From Zhengitettix transpicula (Eukaryota; Arthropoda; Insecta; Orthoptera; Tetrigidae), in the NCBI GenBank assembly GCA_037074705.1, contig CM073591.1, positions 6,750,087 to 6,814,086 of the forward strand: a DNA stretch of 64,000 nt, in the 5' to 3' direction. Below are positions 48,950 through 59,640 of this stretch, one piece after another; within the stretch, counting starts at the first letter, position 1; each line of letters starts with the position of its first letter. The translations under genes and the position numbers were made by a program. Below the pieces are notes generated by a model that ran no database searches, was not told the origin of the DNA, and saw only the letters and a list, made by a program, of their open reading frames with translations.

Positions 48950-49800
48950 CATCTACACCCGTGGATCTTTCCGACAGGAAACAAACACGGTGGGGGCTGA
49001 GACCCGTCCACCACCACCCTTTAGGGGCCGTGGTGGTGAAAATATTCGGAGAAATATGTTTCTGAGGTCAAAGAGATTGATAGTAGTTTGACCGATGTTC
49101 TCTGTATATAATTTTAACCCCTTACAGCAGGGGGAAGGAGCACCCTTAGGGGTGGGTGGGGTTGCAGGGGGGGACGTCACAAGGAGAAAATATCGCGAAC
49201 ACAACCGAGATTGGAGTCAAATCCACGGGTTATGGATGTCACTGAGTTTAATTATGGCATTCAAAACTTGCCCGTTTTAACTCCACCCCACCACCCCCAA
49301 GCGTGAGGGGTGGTGAATTTCAAACATGTTAAACAGTGTATTTTAAGCTTTGAATAATTTTTTTAAGGGTTAATTAGATTTATAGGGTTTCTACCGGCCG
49401 GCCTGCTGTGGTGTAGTGGCCAGCGTCATCGCCTCGAATCACAGAGGTCCCGGGTTCGAATCCCGGCATGTTTGTGGTCGTCCTGGAGGGGGAGAATCGA
49501 CACTTGACCAGGTGTCACTCCTGGATCGAAAATGTGGCATGTAAGGTGACAGCCGTCTCGGTGGGGGCAAGGCCCTTCATGGGTGGGCTGTCGAGCCAAG
49601 GAGTTAGTATAGTGTTTGTACCGATGTTGGCTGTGTGTAAACTCACCCCCTCCCCCCTTTCGGCTTGTGGAGGTGAGAAAATTTAGATATAGTGGTCGAG
49701 GTGTCTTGCATAAAAAATAATGGAAAAGCTACAGAGTTTGGAGTCAAACGGGGAGGGGGGGGGTTATAGACAACCCAGGCAACGCCGGCACCGATCTAGT
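48950..49800 (+). mobile_element. Possible Helitron-like repeat interrupted by a SINE
   Basis: The 3' end reads CAACGCCGGCACCGATCTAG followed by T, resembling a Helitron CTAG|T end. The body (GGGGGCTGAGACC, TTTTAACCCCTTACAGCAGG) recurs in degenerate form at 53950-54190, 54550-54890 and 56570-56740. The 5' end was not defined. Confidence 0.35.
49400..49650 (+). repeat. tRNA-derived SINE, complete head
   Basis: A box region GTGGTGTAGTGGCCAGCGT and a perfect B box GGGTTCGAATCCCGG (49452-49466), followed by the body shared with 14595-14835 and 15142-15375 (GGGAGAATCGACACTTGACC). It ends near GAGCCAAGGAGTTAGTATAG. This is the best-preserved copy in the window. Confidence 0.88.
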
Positions 49801-49913
49801 GATAAATAAAACAGGGATTCTGTAAAAGAAATATTGAGGAAATTGGAAGTAAGATAATAAATTAAAAAACTGAATAAAAAATTTCAATCTTCAAAGAATA
49901 AATATATATATAT

Positions 49914-50703
49914 TGTAGTGAATAACAACGGTAAGTGGCCGGCCCTTTGTCCGCGGGCCTGAGAAGGAATTAATTAAACGTGCACGTGCGCTCCGGCGAG
50001 GCCCCAAGAAGCCGAGGGTACGCGTCCTCTTTTTTTTGCATCGTTTGAGGGGGGGGGGGCGAAGTAAGGGTATATACTCCACACCCGGGTGAAAGTAGAC
50101 AGAGAGAGAGAGAGGACTGAAAGTGGAGTGAGAGAGGCGAGAGGGTGGAAAATTTGGCGAGCTGTAAGGAACAAAGAAGATTCTACTTGGAAACCCAGGA
50201 GGACGAGGTAGACCCCGAAGAAGATGGTTGGACGGAGTGGAGGAAGATCTGCGGAAGCTGGGATGTAGAAATTGGAAGAGGACAGCACATGATCGTGAAG
50301 GATGGAAGAAGCTCGTTGGATAGAGCCAAGGTTCACTACGGACTGTAGCGCCATGATGGAAGAAGAAGTAAGGAACAAGAGTTTAGGAGTGTGGACGCCC
50401 ATCGCGTGGAGGCCGAAGAAGGAGATCGTGGGGGTTGCTACAAGACCAGTGATCCTCTGCTGATGCTGCGAGGTAAAGTAAGGGTTGCCATTACTGTAAA
50501 GTGCCTTCAGACACAGGACGGAACTAATCCACATTACCTTGTGGAGGAGGAGGAGTTCATTAACCAGGCCGGAGATAATTATTGTTAATTTATTGCAGAC
50601 TATATACATATATATATAGCTGCTGGCGCCCAATCAATTATTTTAATGTATTTTTTATGTAATAAAGTTCTTTTTATATATATGGTAATAAAATCAAATT
50701 ATT

Positions 50704-50706
<3 letters not shown>
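49914..50706 (+). mobile_element. Solo-LTR-like element, copy 2
   Basis: Starts TGTAGTGAATAACAAC and ends AAATTATTACA, homologous to 16188-16823 in inverse orientation. TATATACTCC near 50080 could be a TATA box, and TGTAATAAAG near 50659 a polyadenylation signal. It contains a separate 192-bp insertion (50177-50368). Flanks are AT tracts, so a target duplication cannot be read. Confidence 0.55.
50177..50368 (+). mobile_element. Short non-LTR 3' end inserted in the LTR, with target duplication
   Basis: Plus-strand translation gives GNPGGRGRPRRRWLDGVEED, then LRKLGCRNWKRTAHDREGWK. After one frame shift it reads AKVHYGL and a stop, which is the usual C-terminus of RTE-like polyproteins. It is flanked by GTAAGGAACAA at 50164 and 50369, a target-site duplication of at least 11 bp. 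The same stretch is absent from the LTR copy at 16188-16823. It is a 5'-truncated target-primed insertion. Confidence 0.75.
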
Positions 50707-50744
<38 letters not shown>

Positions 50745-50759
50745 AGGCCGAAAAAAATA

Positions 50760-51480
50760 GTTGTAGATGGCTGAAGGTTGAGGCCTCGACTGCATCGTCG
50801 GTCGTTTCGTAATATTTATTTTCTTGCAAGTCTCTGCACTTGTCCACGGCGATAACGCGTCCGAGTTATCAGGAGCTAATCTGGAACGAGGCCGAGCAAG
50901 TCAGAGATAAGCGCCGCAGCAGCAGCAGCATCTCTGGTCAGGGAAATCAAGAGACGCGACGCGACGAAGCAACCGTCCAGCCCTTACAGGCTGAAGAAGA
51001 AGAAACGTCGTTCCCCCGACCTTATCAGTGTGTAGCAGGCGGTGCCCGGGTATTTATTTCTACGAGCGTCCCCCCCCCCAAAAAAAGAGATTACCCACAA
51101 AGTTCCGCCCACAGATAATAAACAGGTCGCGCTGCTGCAAGGAGAAAACCCAACTGATGAATCGAACAGTCGTCAAATGAAAGAACCGTTTATTTATATT
51201 TCATAATTTCACTCCCCTGTCTGTTGTATCGCGGACACGCCGTTGCCCGGGTGTTTATTTCTGTAAGTGCCGCGGACAAAGTATTCAACTCTACACATGA
51301 ACAAATTAATCAAGGAGTGCTTTAACCTAACCCATATTGCAGAGGTAATGCCAATGACGTCATGAGTGCCGCAATACTCCCGGTAACAAATACTCTTGGT
51401 GCCTTGAGATCGTCGCAAATACTCCCGGGGGCGTTCAGAGAGTCAAGGATATTCTACTATGAACCCCTGAGGCATTCTAA
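50760..51480. other. Repeat-like sequence, no gene
   Basis: Contains two GTTGCCCGGGTGTTTATTTC-like segments (near 51040 and 51240) and TGACGTCA at 51355. No supported gene. Confidence 0.4.
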
Positions 51481-51489
51481 AGTACACAA

Positions 51490-51870
51490 AAAAAGTGTGA
51501 ACCGGATGGATAAAACCGAAAAACGACCCAAGCGAGGAACTGGTTATGGGTTGGTATCAGCGACTTGGAATGTGAGAAGCCTGCCACAGACAGGAAAGTA
51601 GTTCTGGAGGGGCGTCCAGGTGGCAGGAGATACAGAGGTAGACCAAGGAAGCGTTGGAGGAAGGAGATGGACAGCCAAGGAAGAAGATAGACCAAGGGTC
51701 TACAAGGACCGTAGGATCAAAGAGTCAGAGAGACAGACATCCAAGGAAGCGTTGGAGGAAGGAGATGGACAGCCAAGGAAGAAGATAAGACCAAGGGTCT
51801 ACAAGGACCGTAGCATCAAAGAGTCAGAGAGACAGACATTTAAAGAAAGAAAATTTGTATGCTCATGACA
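51490..51870 (+). mobile_element. Internally deleted non-LTR element with a 100-bp tandem repeat
   Basis: The frame begins with GLVSATWNVRSLPQTGK, the start of a non-LTR endonuclease. It switches after a stop to GRPGGRRYRGRPRKRWRKEM, the end of a non-LTR polyprotein. A segment (GAAGCGTTGGAGGAAGGAGA to GAGTCAGAGAGACAGACA) is repeated in tandem at about 51646-51737 and 51745-51839. It has the same layout as family F but a different sequence. Confidence 0.65.
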
Positions 51871-52002
51871 TGGAGCACCTCTGAGATCACTATCTAGAGA
51901 GCAACAGTGCTGCCAACACTGACAGATCCAAACAACGCTTCAGAGAACGACCATAAGTCAGAACCTTATCTACAACAACAACAACAACAAAAATAATTAT
52001 AC

Positions 52003-52060
52003 CGACGTTTCGTCCTTTGTCTAGGATATCTTCAGGTTTATCGTGAAAACGACGGTATTT
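52003..52060 (-). repeat. Hairpin repeat with CTGAAGA..GAAACGTCG core
   Basis: Minus strand CTGAAGATATCCTAGACAAA then GGACGAAACGTCGGT, with stem TCCT/AGGA. The stem sequence differs from 43646-43700 while the flanking core is the same. Confidence 0.55.
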
Positions 52061-53009
52061 CCAATATAATTTTGCTTATCAACATAATTTTCCGACTCAA
52101 GACCAGTTTTGTCCCTTCTTGGGTATTGCCACGAGTGTCTCTGGAGTTAAAAGTGGAAGAGACTTGACACGGAGCATCTCTGAGATTAAAAACCTTATAG
52201 CATAATTAACTTCATCATCTACAACAACAACAACGGTGCCTCATCAAACTAGAAAGGGGAATGATTAAGATACGGACGCAACGTTCCTTGGTTTCCAGTC
52301 AAGAAAGATCGTTTAGTCAGGCCGATGTAACAGCGTCAGAGCAAGTAATTTTAATAAAGGAACATCCCTGTAAATCCACAGCATTAAAAACAAAGATATC
52401 ACAATTACAGAGATATTTAGTTGGTTTTTTTTGGAATTAAGAAAGATCGTTTAGTCAGACCGATGTAGCAGTGTGTGAGTCGTATATTTTTTTTCGGACA
52501 GACAAACACAGTTTCTTTATCGTTATAGAATGTGATTAATCTGACAACCAGATCTGATAGGATAGGAGGATAAGCAGCAGTTAATTAATGACGTCACAGT
52601 TGAGGTTATGACGTCACGACAGTGGCAAGAGTGACCCATAGAAAACTTTTTCCATGATTAATTGGATGATTAGATAAAAAAAAATTAATTAATCTACCAC
52701 AAGTGAAGTGGGGTTTGTGAAAGGGAATTAAAACCTTATCACTGAAGCCATTGTTTGGGATGTCAACAACCCTTGGCAGCGATGCTCCACGTCAAATCAC
52801 TTCTCATTTGTGATCGGTGGCTTAATAAATAACCTTTGCTAGTTGATATCTTGTACTCATGGTCTTCGGCTACACGTTCCTTTTGATACTAATGAGAAAT
52901 TTCCGTCCGATTACATCATCTCTGGAATGTAGAGACAAGTGACTGACGACCCGTACAACAGACAATAAAGGGGGGGATGCCTCATTCTCTCTCTCTGTCT
53001 GCTTACAAA

Positions 53010-53160
53010 CAAGCCGAGGCGGCACCTTGGTCTGTTCTGAGAGGTGTATGACGTTCCGGGGGGTCACAGACCCTTGGGGCATACGGTAAGTGTCCTGTAG
53101 TTGCTCCCATTGGAACAGTCAGCCTCCTAAAAATGGTCGAGGCACTGGACTAGAGAATTT
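53010..53160 (-). repeat. Family A fragment
   Basis: Short minus-strand piece with CAAGCCGAGG, TTGGGGCATACGGTAAG and GGTCGAGGCAC. Confidence 0.7.
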
Positions 53161-53444
53161 TTTTTTAATAATAATAATTATTAATTCCGCTCTTAACAAA
53201 GAGAGATCGTTTAGTCTGGCCGATGTAACAGTAAGAGCAACTGCCTTTATGTTTTAATATCATCATCTATGGATTTCCCAACATTGTTGTTTATATCATC
53301 TCAGAGATGCTCCGAAAACATCAGGGGTCCCCCAAAATAAAAATTATTATTTTTTCTCTTTTAAATGTAAAACAAAGACTCGTCGCATTTTTAAACAGTA
53401 TTTGTGATTGGTTTATTAAATGGTCTTCGCTAGTTTTAAATTCT

Positions 53445-53500
53445 TTGTAACCTTGACGAAGACCACAACAGGTGTTCGAAACGTCTCTACTCTAAATTGG
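53445..53500 (+). repeat. Hairpin repeat with TGACGAAG..CGAAACGTC core
   Basis: Plus strand CTTGACGAAGACCACAACAG then GTGTTCGAAACGTC. Degenerate member of the CTGANGA..GAAA group. Confidence 0.4.
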
Positions 53501-54278
53501 GTATTGTTCAGGAATTAATTTTTCTGTTCTACGTTGCGCCGTTCGTTTGTTGTTAGTGATGTTTTTCCATAGATGCTATTGAGTGCAGTCGCTTTCCCCG
53601 CCGCCGCCGCCCCCCGCCCTTCCAGAGCCTCCGCCGCGGCGTGTGACGTCAACGACAATAACAAATCAAATTCCGCTTCACCGGAGCAGCCATTTTGTAC
53701 GTAACGTCGTTAAAACCCGTAGCTCTCGCGACTTCCCTCGCAACACTGCCGGGACCGATATATATATATATATATGGAAGCAGGTAACAAACGGAGCGTG
53801 GGAAGCAGAACTGAGTAGATCAGAGCGCGGCGGATCAATGCGCAGACGGGGCGGGGGGGGGGGGGAGGAAGGATCATTTCATGACGTTCACGCGAGGGGC
53901 ATTCTGGGAGACGCAACTCTACACCCGCGGCGGATGTTCCTTGCCACCACCGTAAGGGGGTGGGTGAGACGCGTCCACCGCCCTCTACGTTAAAATGGCC
54001 GATATTTGCGCCGGGTAAATGTTATTCGGGGGGGCTGTGAGGTTGATGACGCTCCTGAGGATACTTTCAACTCCTTCCGGCATAGGATGGAACCACCCTT
54101 AGCAGGGGGTGGAGGTGCAGGGACATAACACTTACAACAGCTGTGTTAAATTGCGGCAACCCGCGTAACGCCGGCCACCATCATGGTATTATATATATAT
54201 ATATGTATATATATATACAGACAAGGATTCAGTATACTAATTGATTGTAACATGTTCTGTTAATGTGGAAGGAATACT

Positions 54279-54452
54279 CGAGGGTGGTCTGAAAAGTTTC
54301 CGACCTCAACGTGAAGATGGCAGCACTAGTAAATAAAAACTAGTGAATTTACAGAGGTGGGAACATCGCAAGGGGAGAAGTTACAAGGAGACTGTGTTTA
54401 AAAAAAATATCTTCTATCATTGTTGGGTCGGAAACGTTTCAGACCACCCTCG
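54279..54452. mobile_element. Mariner-type MITE, complete
   Basis: 174 bp with 27-bp terminal inverted repeats (5' end CGAGGGTGGTCTGAAAAGTT) that match at 26 of 27 positions. TA dinucleotides lie beside the ends. Centre is noncoding. The terminal sequence resembles mariner ends. A partial relative lies at 23078-23142. The two decayed mariners at 23.6-26.0 kb do not have these termini. Confidence 0.85.
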
Positions 54453-54974
54453 TATATCAAAGAAGACAGAACACGAATAAGAAATTTTAAAAAAATTATG
54501 AGGAAAGAAAGAAATATCGGGGTTCGATATTTTCAACCATGCAAAAAACGGCCGATATTGGAGTCGGATAAATAAGGGATTGTTGGTGTTTCTACCGATG
54601 TTGTTTGTGTGTGGATAAAGTCAACGCCTTTTCCCGGCACGCGAGGGGATCGCCCTTAAGGGTCGGAGGAAACGTCACACAAAAATAACTCTGAACCAAC
54701 TCGAAATTGAAGTCAAATCCAGGATTATGGATGTCGCTGAGTTGAATTGTCGTATTCATCTTGACGGTAAACCCCCCCCCCCCCAGGGGTGGAAGTTAGA
54801 CGCATGATATTAGCGTCGGATTAATATTTTTAGAGGTCGAAGCGATTTATGGTGTTCCTACCGATGTTGTTGCCTGCTCTACAACGGCGGCGGCGAGTGA
54901 TTTACAATAAATATGTGTGAAAAAAAACAATATGTATAAACATACATGAACTTAAATTAGTCTTAATTGACTTA

Positions 54975-56225
54975 CTTTAGTGCTTAATTTAATGATAATC
55001 TTGTTCTGTATTTCAATTTGTTAATTTCTATCGTTCCAAAAAATTTTATTGTCTATTACAATATATATTTTTGTATTTAAATTATTTTATCCTTAAAGTT
55101 TAATTATAATTTTTAATCCTTTATTTTTTCTTTTTATCAAATTCTTCGTCCCAATTCCTTTGGATTGTTTCCTTTTATTCTGTTTTAAGATTTCATCAAT
55201 CCATTATTTTTTTCCCTTTTTTTTTATTTATTTACACATCTTAACCTCTTTCAGTTTTTATATATTTGTAGTCATCCGTCCTATTAAAATTTCTTTCTTT
55301 AATTATTTACATTGTTACATTAGAATTACTGCCATATATTTTGTATTCACCTTCACTTCACTTTCTTCCCACTAACTGTCTGGCAGTGATGCTTGTGTTT
55401 GCTCTCAAAATAAATGTTCTGCTTGGTTCATTCTTATTTTATGCAACTATTACTCATCTTTTTTTTTTTTTTTTGGGGGGGGGGGTTTGTCAACTGTAAT
55501 GCTGCACTTGTGTCGCTCTAGGCTCTTGTGTGTGTGTGTGTTTTATTTGTTTTAGTTTTCTTAGCACCTTGAAGAAAGGAACAAGGCTTGTGGTCATCTC
55601 TACTCCCAACCCACTGCAGTAACAACTACCATAAGTCATCAGGTTGGCAGCACTGCAGCCCTCCTGCAGCTAAATGGCCGACATTGACGTACGTATTAGA
55701 CAGCGTTCTTCTGTGCTTGAATTCTTAAAAATTCGCATTCACGTAAGGCCTGAGTAATGCCCGTGGTGGCGCAACAGCGGATGTTGTCAGCGCTGACCGT
55801 CGATGGCTCAGGGCGCAAGACCACGCTTTTAATTTCTGCATTTGGCTATTTTAGTCCTGTTTTATCTGCCCTTGTGGCAAGTGGTTTCTCTCAAGTGCAT
55901 TGTAATACACTGGGTTGATGTGGCACGTAGCTCCACTGGTTGAGGCAGTCTTCTGGGAGGTTGCTTGGTCCGCATCAGCATGTGTTGACTTGGCTGCGGT
56001 GTCTGTTGTTCCATCATGGCGGAGATTGAGGAAGCGGCCCAACAACTGTTCCCTGCGGAATGCCGGAGTTGATCCGGCCACGGCTCGTCGAAGGCCTGCT
56101 GGATCTCTAGGCAGACTCCCGCACACGGTTACAGTTTCACTTCAAGTCAGCGTCCCCTCGTGAGAGTCTGTTTCCAAAGGTATATAAATAGAGGGACCAA
56201 CGGGTGACTGACGTAACCCTTGCAG
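54975..56225. repeat. Segmental duplication, copy 2
   Basis: Homologous to 47440-48850 in the same orientation, about 7.5 kb away. It lacks the 48297-48475 stretch of copy 1 and has a poly-T/poly-G expansion at 55460-55487. Confidence 0.88.
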
Positions 56226-56789
56226 GAGTTGGCAGCAGCGGCAGCGGCGGCGGCGGTTTATCGCATTACGGACCAATTGAAGCGGAGCAGATGTCGAGAG
56301 CGAAATCGTGAGCCGCCAACGCAACGCAACTGGATCGCAACTGGTTTCAGTGGGTAATTGCAGCCGGACCAACTGGGATCAATTGGACCAAAGTGGACAG
56401 GGGCAACAGCCATTGACGTCACACGTGGAGACGATCTGCAAGGTCGCGCGACGCCAGACAGATCAGCTCTCGATATCTGCGGCCCTTGGCAACGATGCGT
56501 CTTCTATTAAGTAAAACAGAGTGTGTGTGTGTGTGTGTGTGTTCCTTACACAAATCCACATCCGTGACGGAAATTCACGTGTTCCTCGCGACCGAGAAAC
56601 AAAAACTTTGCGGGGGTGAGAAACGTCTTCAAGGAGGCCAAAGACATTGATCGTGTTTCTCCCGACGTTACCTGAGTATAATTTCAACCCCCCCCCCCCG
56701 TCACAGCACGGGGAAGTATTCCGTTTCCCCTCCCTTGCCGTCACCTTGTGTGTTGTGTGTCGCACTCACGGGGCCCTCTTACAGTATTT

Positions 56790-56862
56790 TTTTTAATCAC
56801 CTGACGAAAGGAAACAAGGATTCCAAAAAACGGCGTAGTGTGGTATTTACATTATCAGACGT
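56790..56862 (+). repeat. Penelope-type 3' hairpin repeat
   Basis: Plus strand CACCTGACGAAAGGAAACAA then GGATTCC and TAGTGTGGTATTT. Member of the dispersed family at 17990-18440. Confidence 0.55.
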
Positions 56863-57049
56863 ATTATATTTTAATTTCTTGAGGTTTTAGGTTATGAGCC
56901 ACGTCAACCCACAAACATACAAAACTTTATTTCTCTCTTACTACTACGAGGCCGCTTCAACAAGTAACGCCATCTATTTTCTTTTCTTCTTCTCCCCTTT
57001 AATAAGTTAGTCATGTTGAAAATTTTGAACTTGTGCGCGCGTTTCCTCA

Positions 57050-57490
57050 AACATTCAACCTACTGCAGTAACAACTTCCTATGTCAACAGGTTGGCAGCA
57101 CTGCAGCCCTCTTGCAGCCAAATGGCTGACATTGACGTACGTATTAGACAGCGTTCTTTTGTGAGCCTTAGCCTTCTTCAGCAGTTCCTGCCATTCCTTC
57201 CTATTCTTTACTTTCAACATCCTGACATTCTGCATCTTCCCACCTTGCAATAGTATTTTTAGAGCCCCCGGTCTACAGATGGACAGTACATTCCATGATC
57301 CCAGTCTCAAGTCTTTAAAAGGTTTGCCATCCGTCCGGCAGACTTCGTTTGTTAGCCCCAACCTGGAGGACCAGGGTATCTCTTTTAGTCAGGTCTTCCC
57401 TCAAGACCTGTCCGGACAGGGAGACCCACAGCTCTTGAGGTCATCAGAACACACAAACCCCCACCGTCACCACGATAAGGCAGCAGCGAC
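57050..57490 (-). mobile_element. Family F internally deleted RTE-type element
   Basis: The minus-strand frame reads FKDLRLGSWNVLSICRPGAL (endonuclease start) and, without interruption, KVKNRKEWQELLKKAKAHKR (the normal end of an RTE polyprotein). It then runs through ACGTACGTCAATGTC and the AACCTG leader. The whole reverse transcriptase is missing and the joint is in frame. Confidence 0.75.
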
Positions 57491-57529
57491 ACCATCGGTG
57501 GGGCCTCAAATATGTAATCTTCAACTAGG

Positions 57530-57965
57530 CCGCGACTCCTCAAACATTCTTGCTCCAACCCACTGCATCATCAGGTTGGCAGCACTGCAGTCCTCTTGCA
57601 GCCAAATGATGGCGGACATGCACCTACGTATTAGACAGCGTTCTTTTGTGAGCCTTAGACGTCCTATTCTTTACTTTCAACATCCTGACATTCTGCATCA
57701 CTCCACCTTGCAATAGTATTTTTAGAGTCCCCGGTCTACAGATGGACAGTACATTCCATGATCCAAGTCTCAAGTCCCTTAAAACGTTTCCCATCCGTCC
57801 GGCCATTCCCTGCTGTAGACTTCGTAATGATTGTTTGTTAGGGTTGTTAGCTCCAAGCTGGAGGACCAGTCAGGTTCTTCCCTCAAAACCTGTCCGGCAA
57901 GGGCGACCCATAACTCTTGAGGTCACGACACCGCCACGACAAGGCAGAGACACCAACGATGAGGC
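57530..57965 (-). mobile_element. Family F internally deleted RTE-type element
   Basis: Second minus-strand copy: RDLRLGSWNVLSICRPGTLK joined to RMLKVKNRTSKAHKRTLSNT, with a further small deletion in the C-terminal part. Confidence 0.72.
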
Positions 57966-58009
57966 CTCAACTAAGTTAGTTAACTGAAAATCTTCAACTT
58001 GGCCGTGAC

Positions 58010-58290
58010 TCCTAAAACATTCTTGCTCCAATCCACTGCAGTATCAACTTCCGTAAGTCATCAGGTTGGCAGCACTGCAGCCCTCTTGCAGCCAAATGAT
58101 GGCTTGACATGGACGTACGTATTAGACAGCGTTCTCTCTCGCTCTCTCCGTGCTTGAATTCTTAAAATTCGCATTCATGAAAGGCCTGAGTAATGCCCAT
58201 CGTGACGCAATAGTGGATGATGTCAGCACTGACCGTCGATGGCTGAGGAAGCAAGACCACGCTTTTCACGCCATTGTTACAAGCTGCACG
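58010..58290 (-). repeat. Family F leader fragment
   Basis: Carries the noncoding part shared with 44045-44200 and the segmental duplications (TCAGGTTGGCAGCACTGCAG, GACGTACGTATTAGACAGCG, GCCTGAGTAATGCCCATCG). Confidence 0.7.
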
Positions 58291-58479
58291 GGGACTACGT
58301 TGATAAGGAAAGATTTAATCAAGAATGTTGTGGGTTTATGCTGTAGAAATTGCATTCAATTGTCTTCACAAATAAAAGAGATGACGCACGACTGTTGAAC
58401 TCGCCCTCGTACGTCCCTCTGAATGCGCTGCTCTTGATGCAATCTATTTTTAAGTTTTATTCTCCGTTGAAAACTGCGC

Positions 58480-59640
58480 GGGGGTGGGGGGGGGGCGGGT
58501 AGTACGGAGCGGTTTTATTCCCTACGCGTTGTTGCCAACTTCCGCGAAACGAACACAATTACCACTTAACTTTGAAAGCCTTCAGCACTTTGAATCGCAA
58601 CGTTCCAGGAATCGCTTATTACGTCTTTCTCTCTCTCTCTCTTTCTATCCATTCTCCTCTTATCTGTTTACGAGCGCAAACGCTTTATTCTCTCTTCTTT
58701 ATTTTTTTAATCGCCTTACTTTCCAGCCTTCTATATTAATCTCCCTATTCTCTAACACTCTTTCAATTACCCTCCTCTATCTCTCTGTGACTTCAGCTTT
58801 ATTTCGCGTCCTCTCTTAAATCGCCTTAGCTGTCTATCCTATTACTTTCACTACAGGCCCTTGTGCATCCACCTTCTCTAACTACCTCACCCTCTCTCTC
58901 TTAATCGCCTTGCGTGTCTAACAACCCCTTACCTGCACAGACGTGTCCGTTTACCTCGTCTCATACAACAACGCCTGTGTTGATTACATAAACAACCAGC
59001 CAACACCAGGTGATAGAAGATGTACCACGCCACACCGACGTTTCTGCGGTCCTTGTTGCTTTCGCCAGATGCTGGTCACCTCCTTGGGTTGCGTCCTTCT
59101 CACGGTTCTTGCGATTTTCGTTTTTTTTTGGAATCACCTGACGAAATCAACAAGGACGGCAGAAACGTTACTCACTTTAGTCTGTAATTTTTGTTATTCA
59201 TGTATCTAATTAATTTCCGTTTTCTATTCTCCTATTCGTTTGCATCGGTTTATTCCTCTGCCTGTCTTAATCGCCTAACCTCTTACTTTCGCCTTGCTGC
59301 CACCGGCTTCACCACGCTCAAAGGTCCTGGGCGCTACGTCACCATCTTCTCTTCTTCAACATCGTCCATCCACCTTCTCCTGGTAACCGTAGTTCTTTCC
59401 GGCCCTTGTCCCAGTCTGGCTTTTTTCTTCTTACTTGAGCGATGCAAAGATCATCTGTAGTTCTCCATCCACCACTGACATCCACATATTCCTCGTCTCC
59501 CACCAGACACTAACTACCTTCCACGCTACGATGTTGCAGTACTCGTGGATGTTCAGGACACTACATGCCAATTATTCGGGTGTTCCATTGTCTTGGAGTA
59601 GAAAGAGGGGGGGGAGGCAAAGAAAAGAAACAAGAAAAGC
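58480..59640. other. Pyrimidine-rich sequence with an inverted pair of hairpin repeats
   Basis: CT-rich tract at 58620-58960 in which ATCGCCTT recurs. Inverted Penelope-type hairpins lie at about 59035-59080 (minus) and 59132-59180 (plus, CACCTGACGAAATCAACAAG). No gene recognised. Confidence 0.5.
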
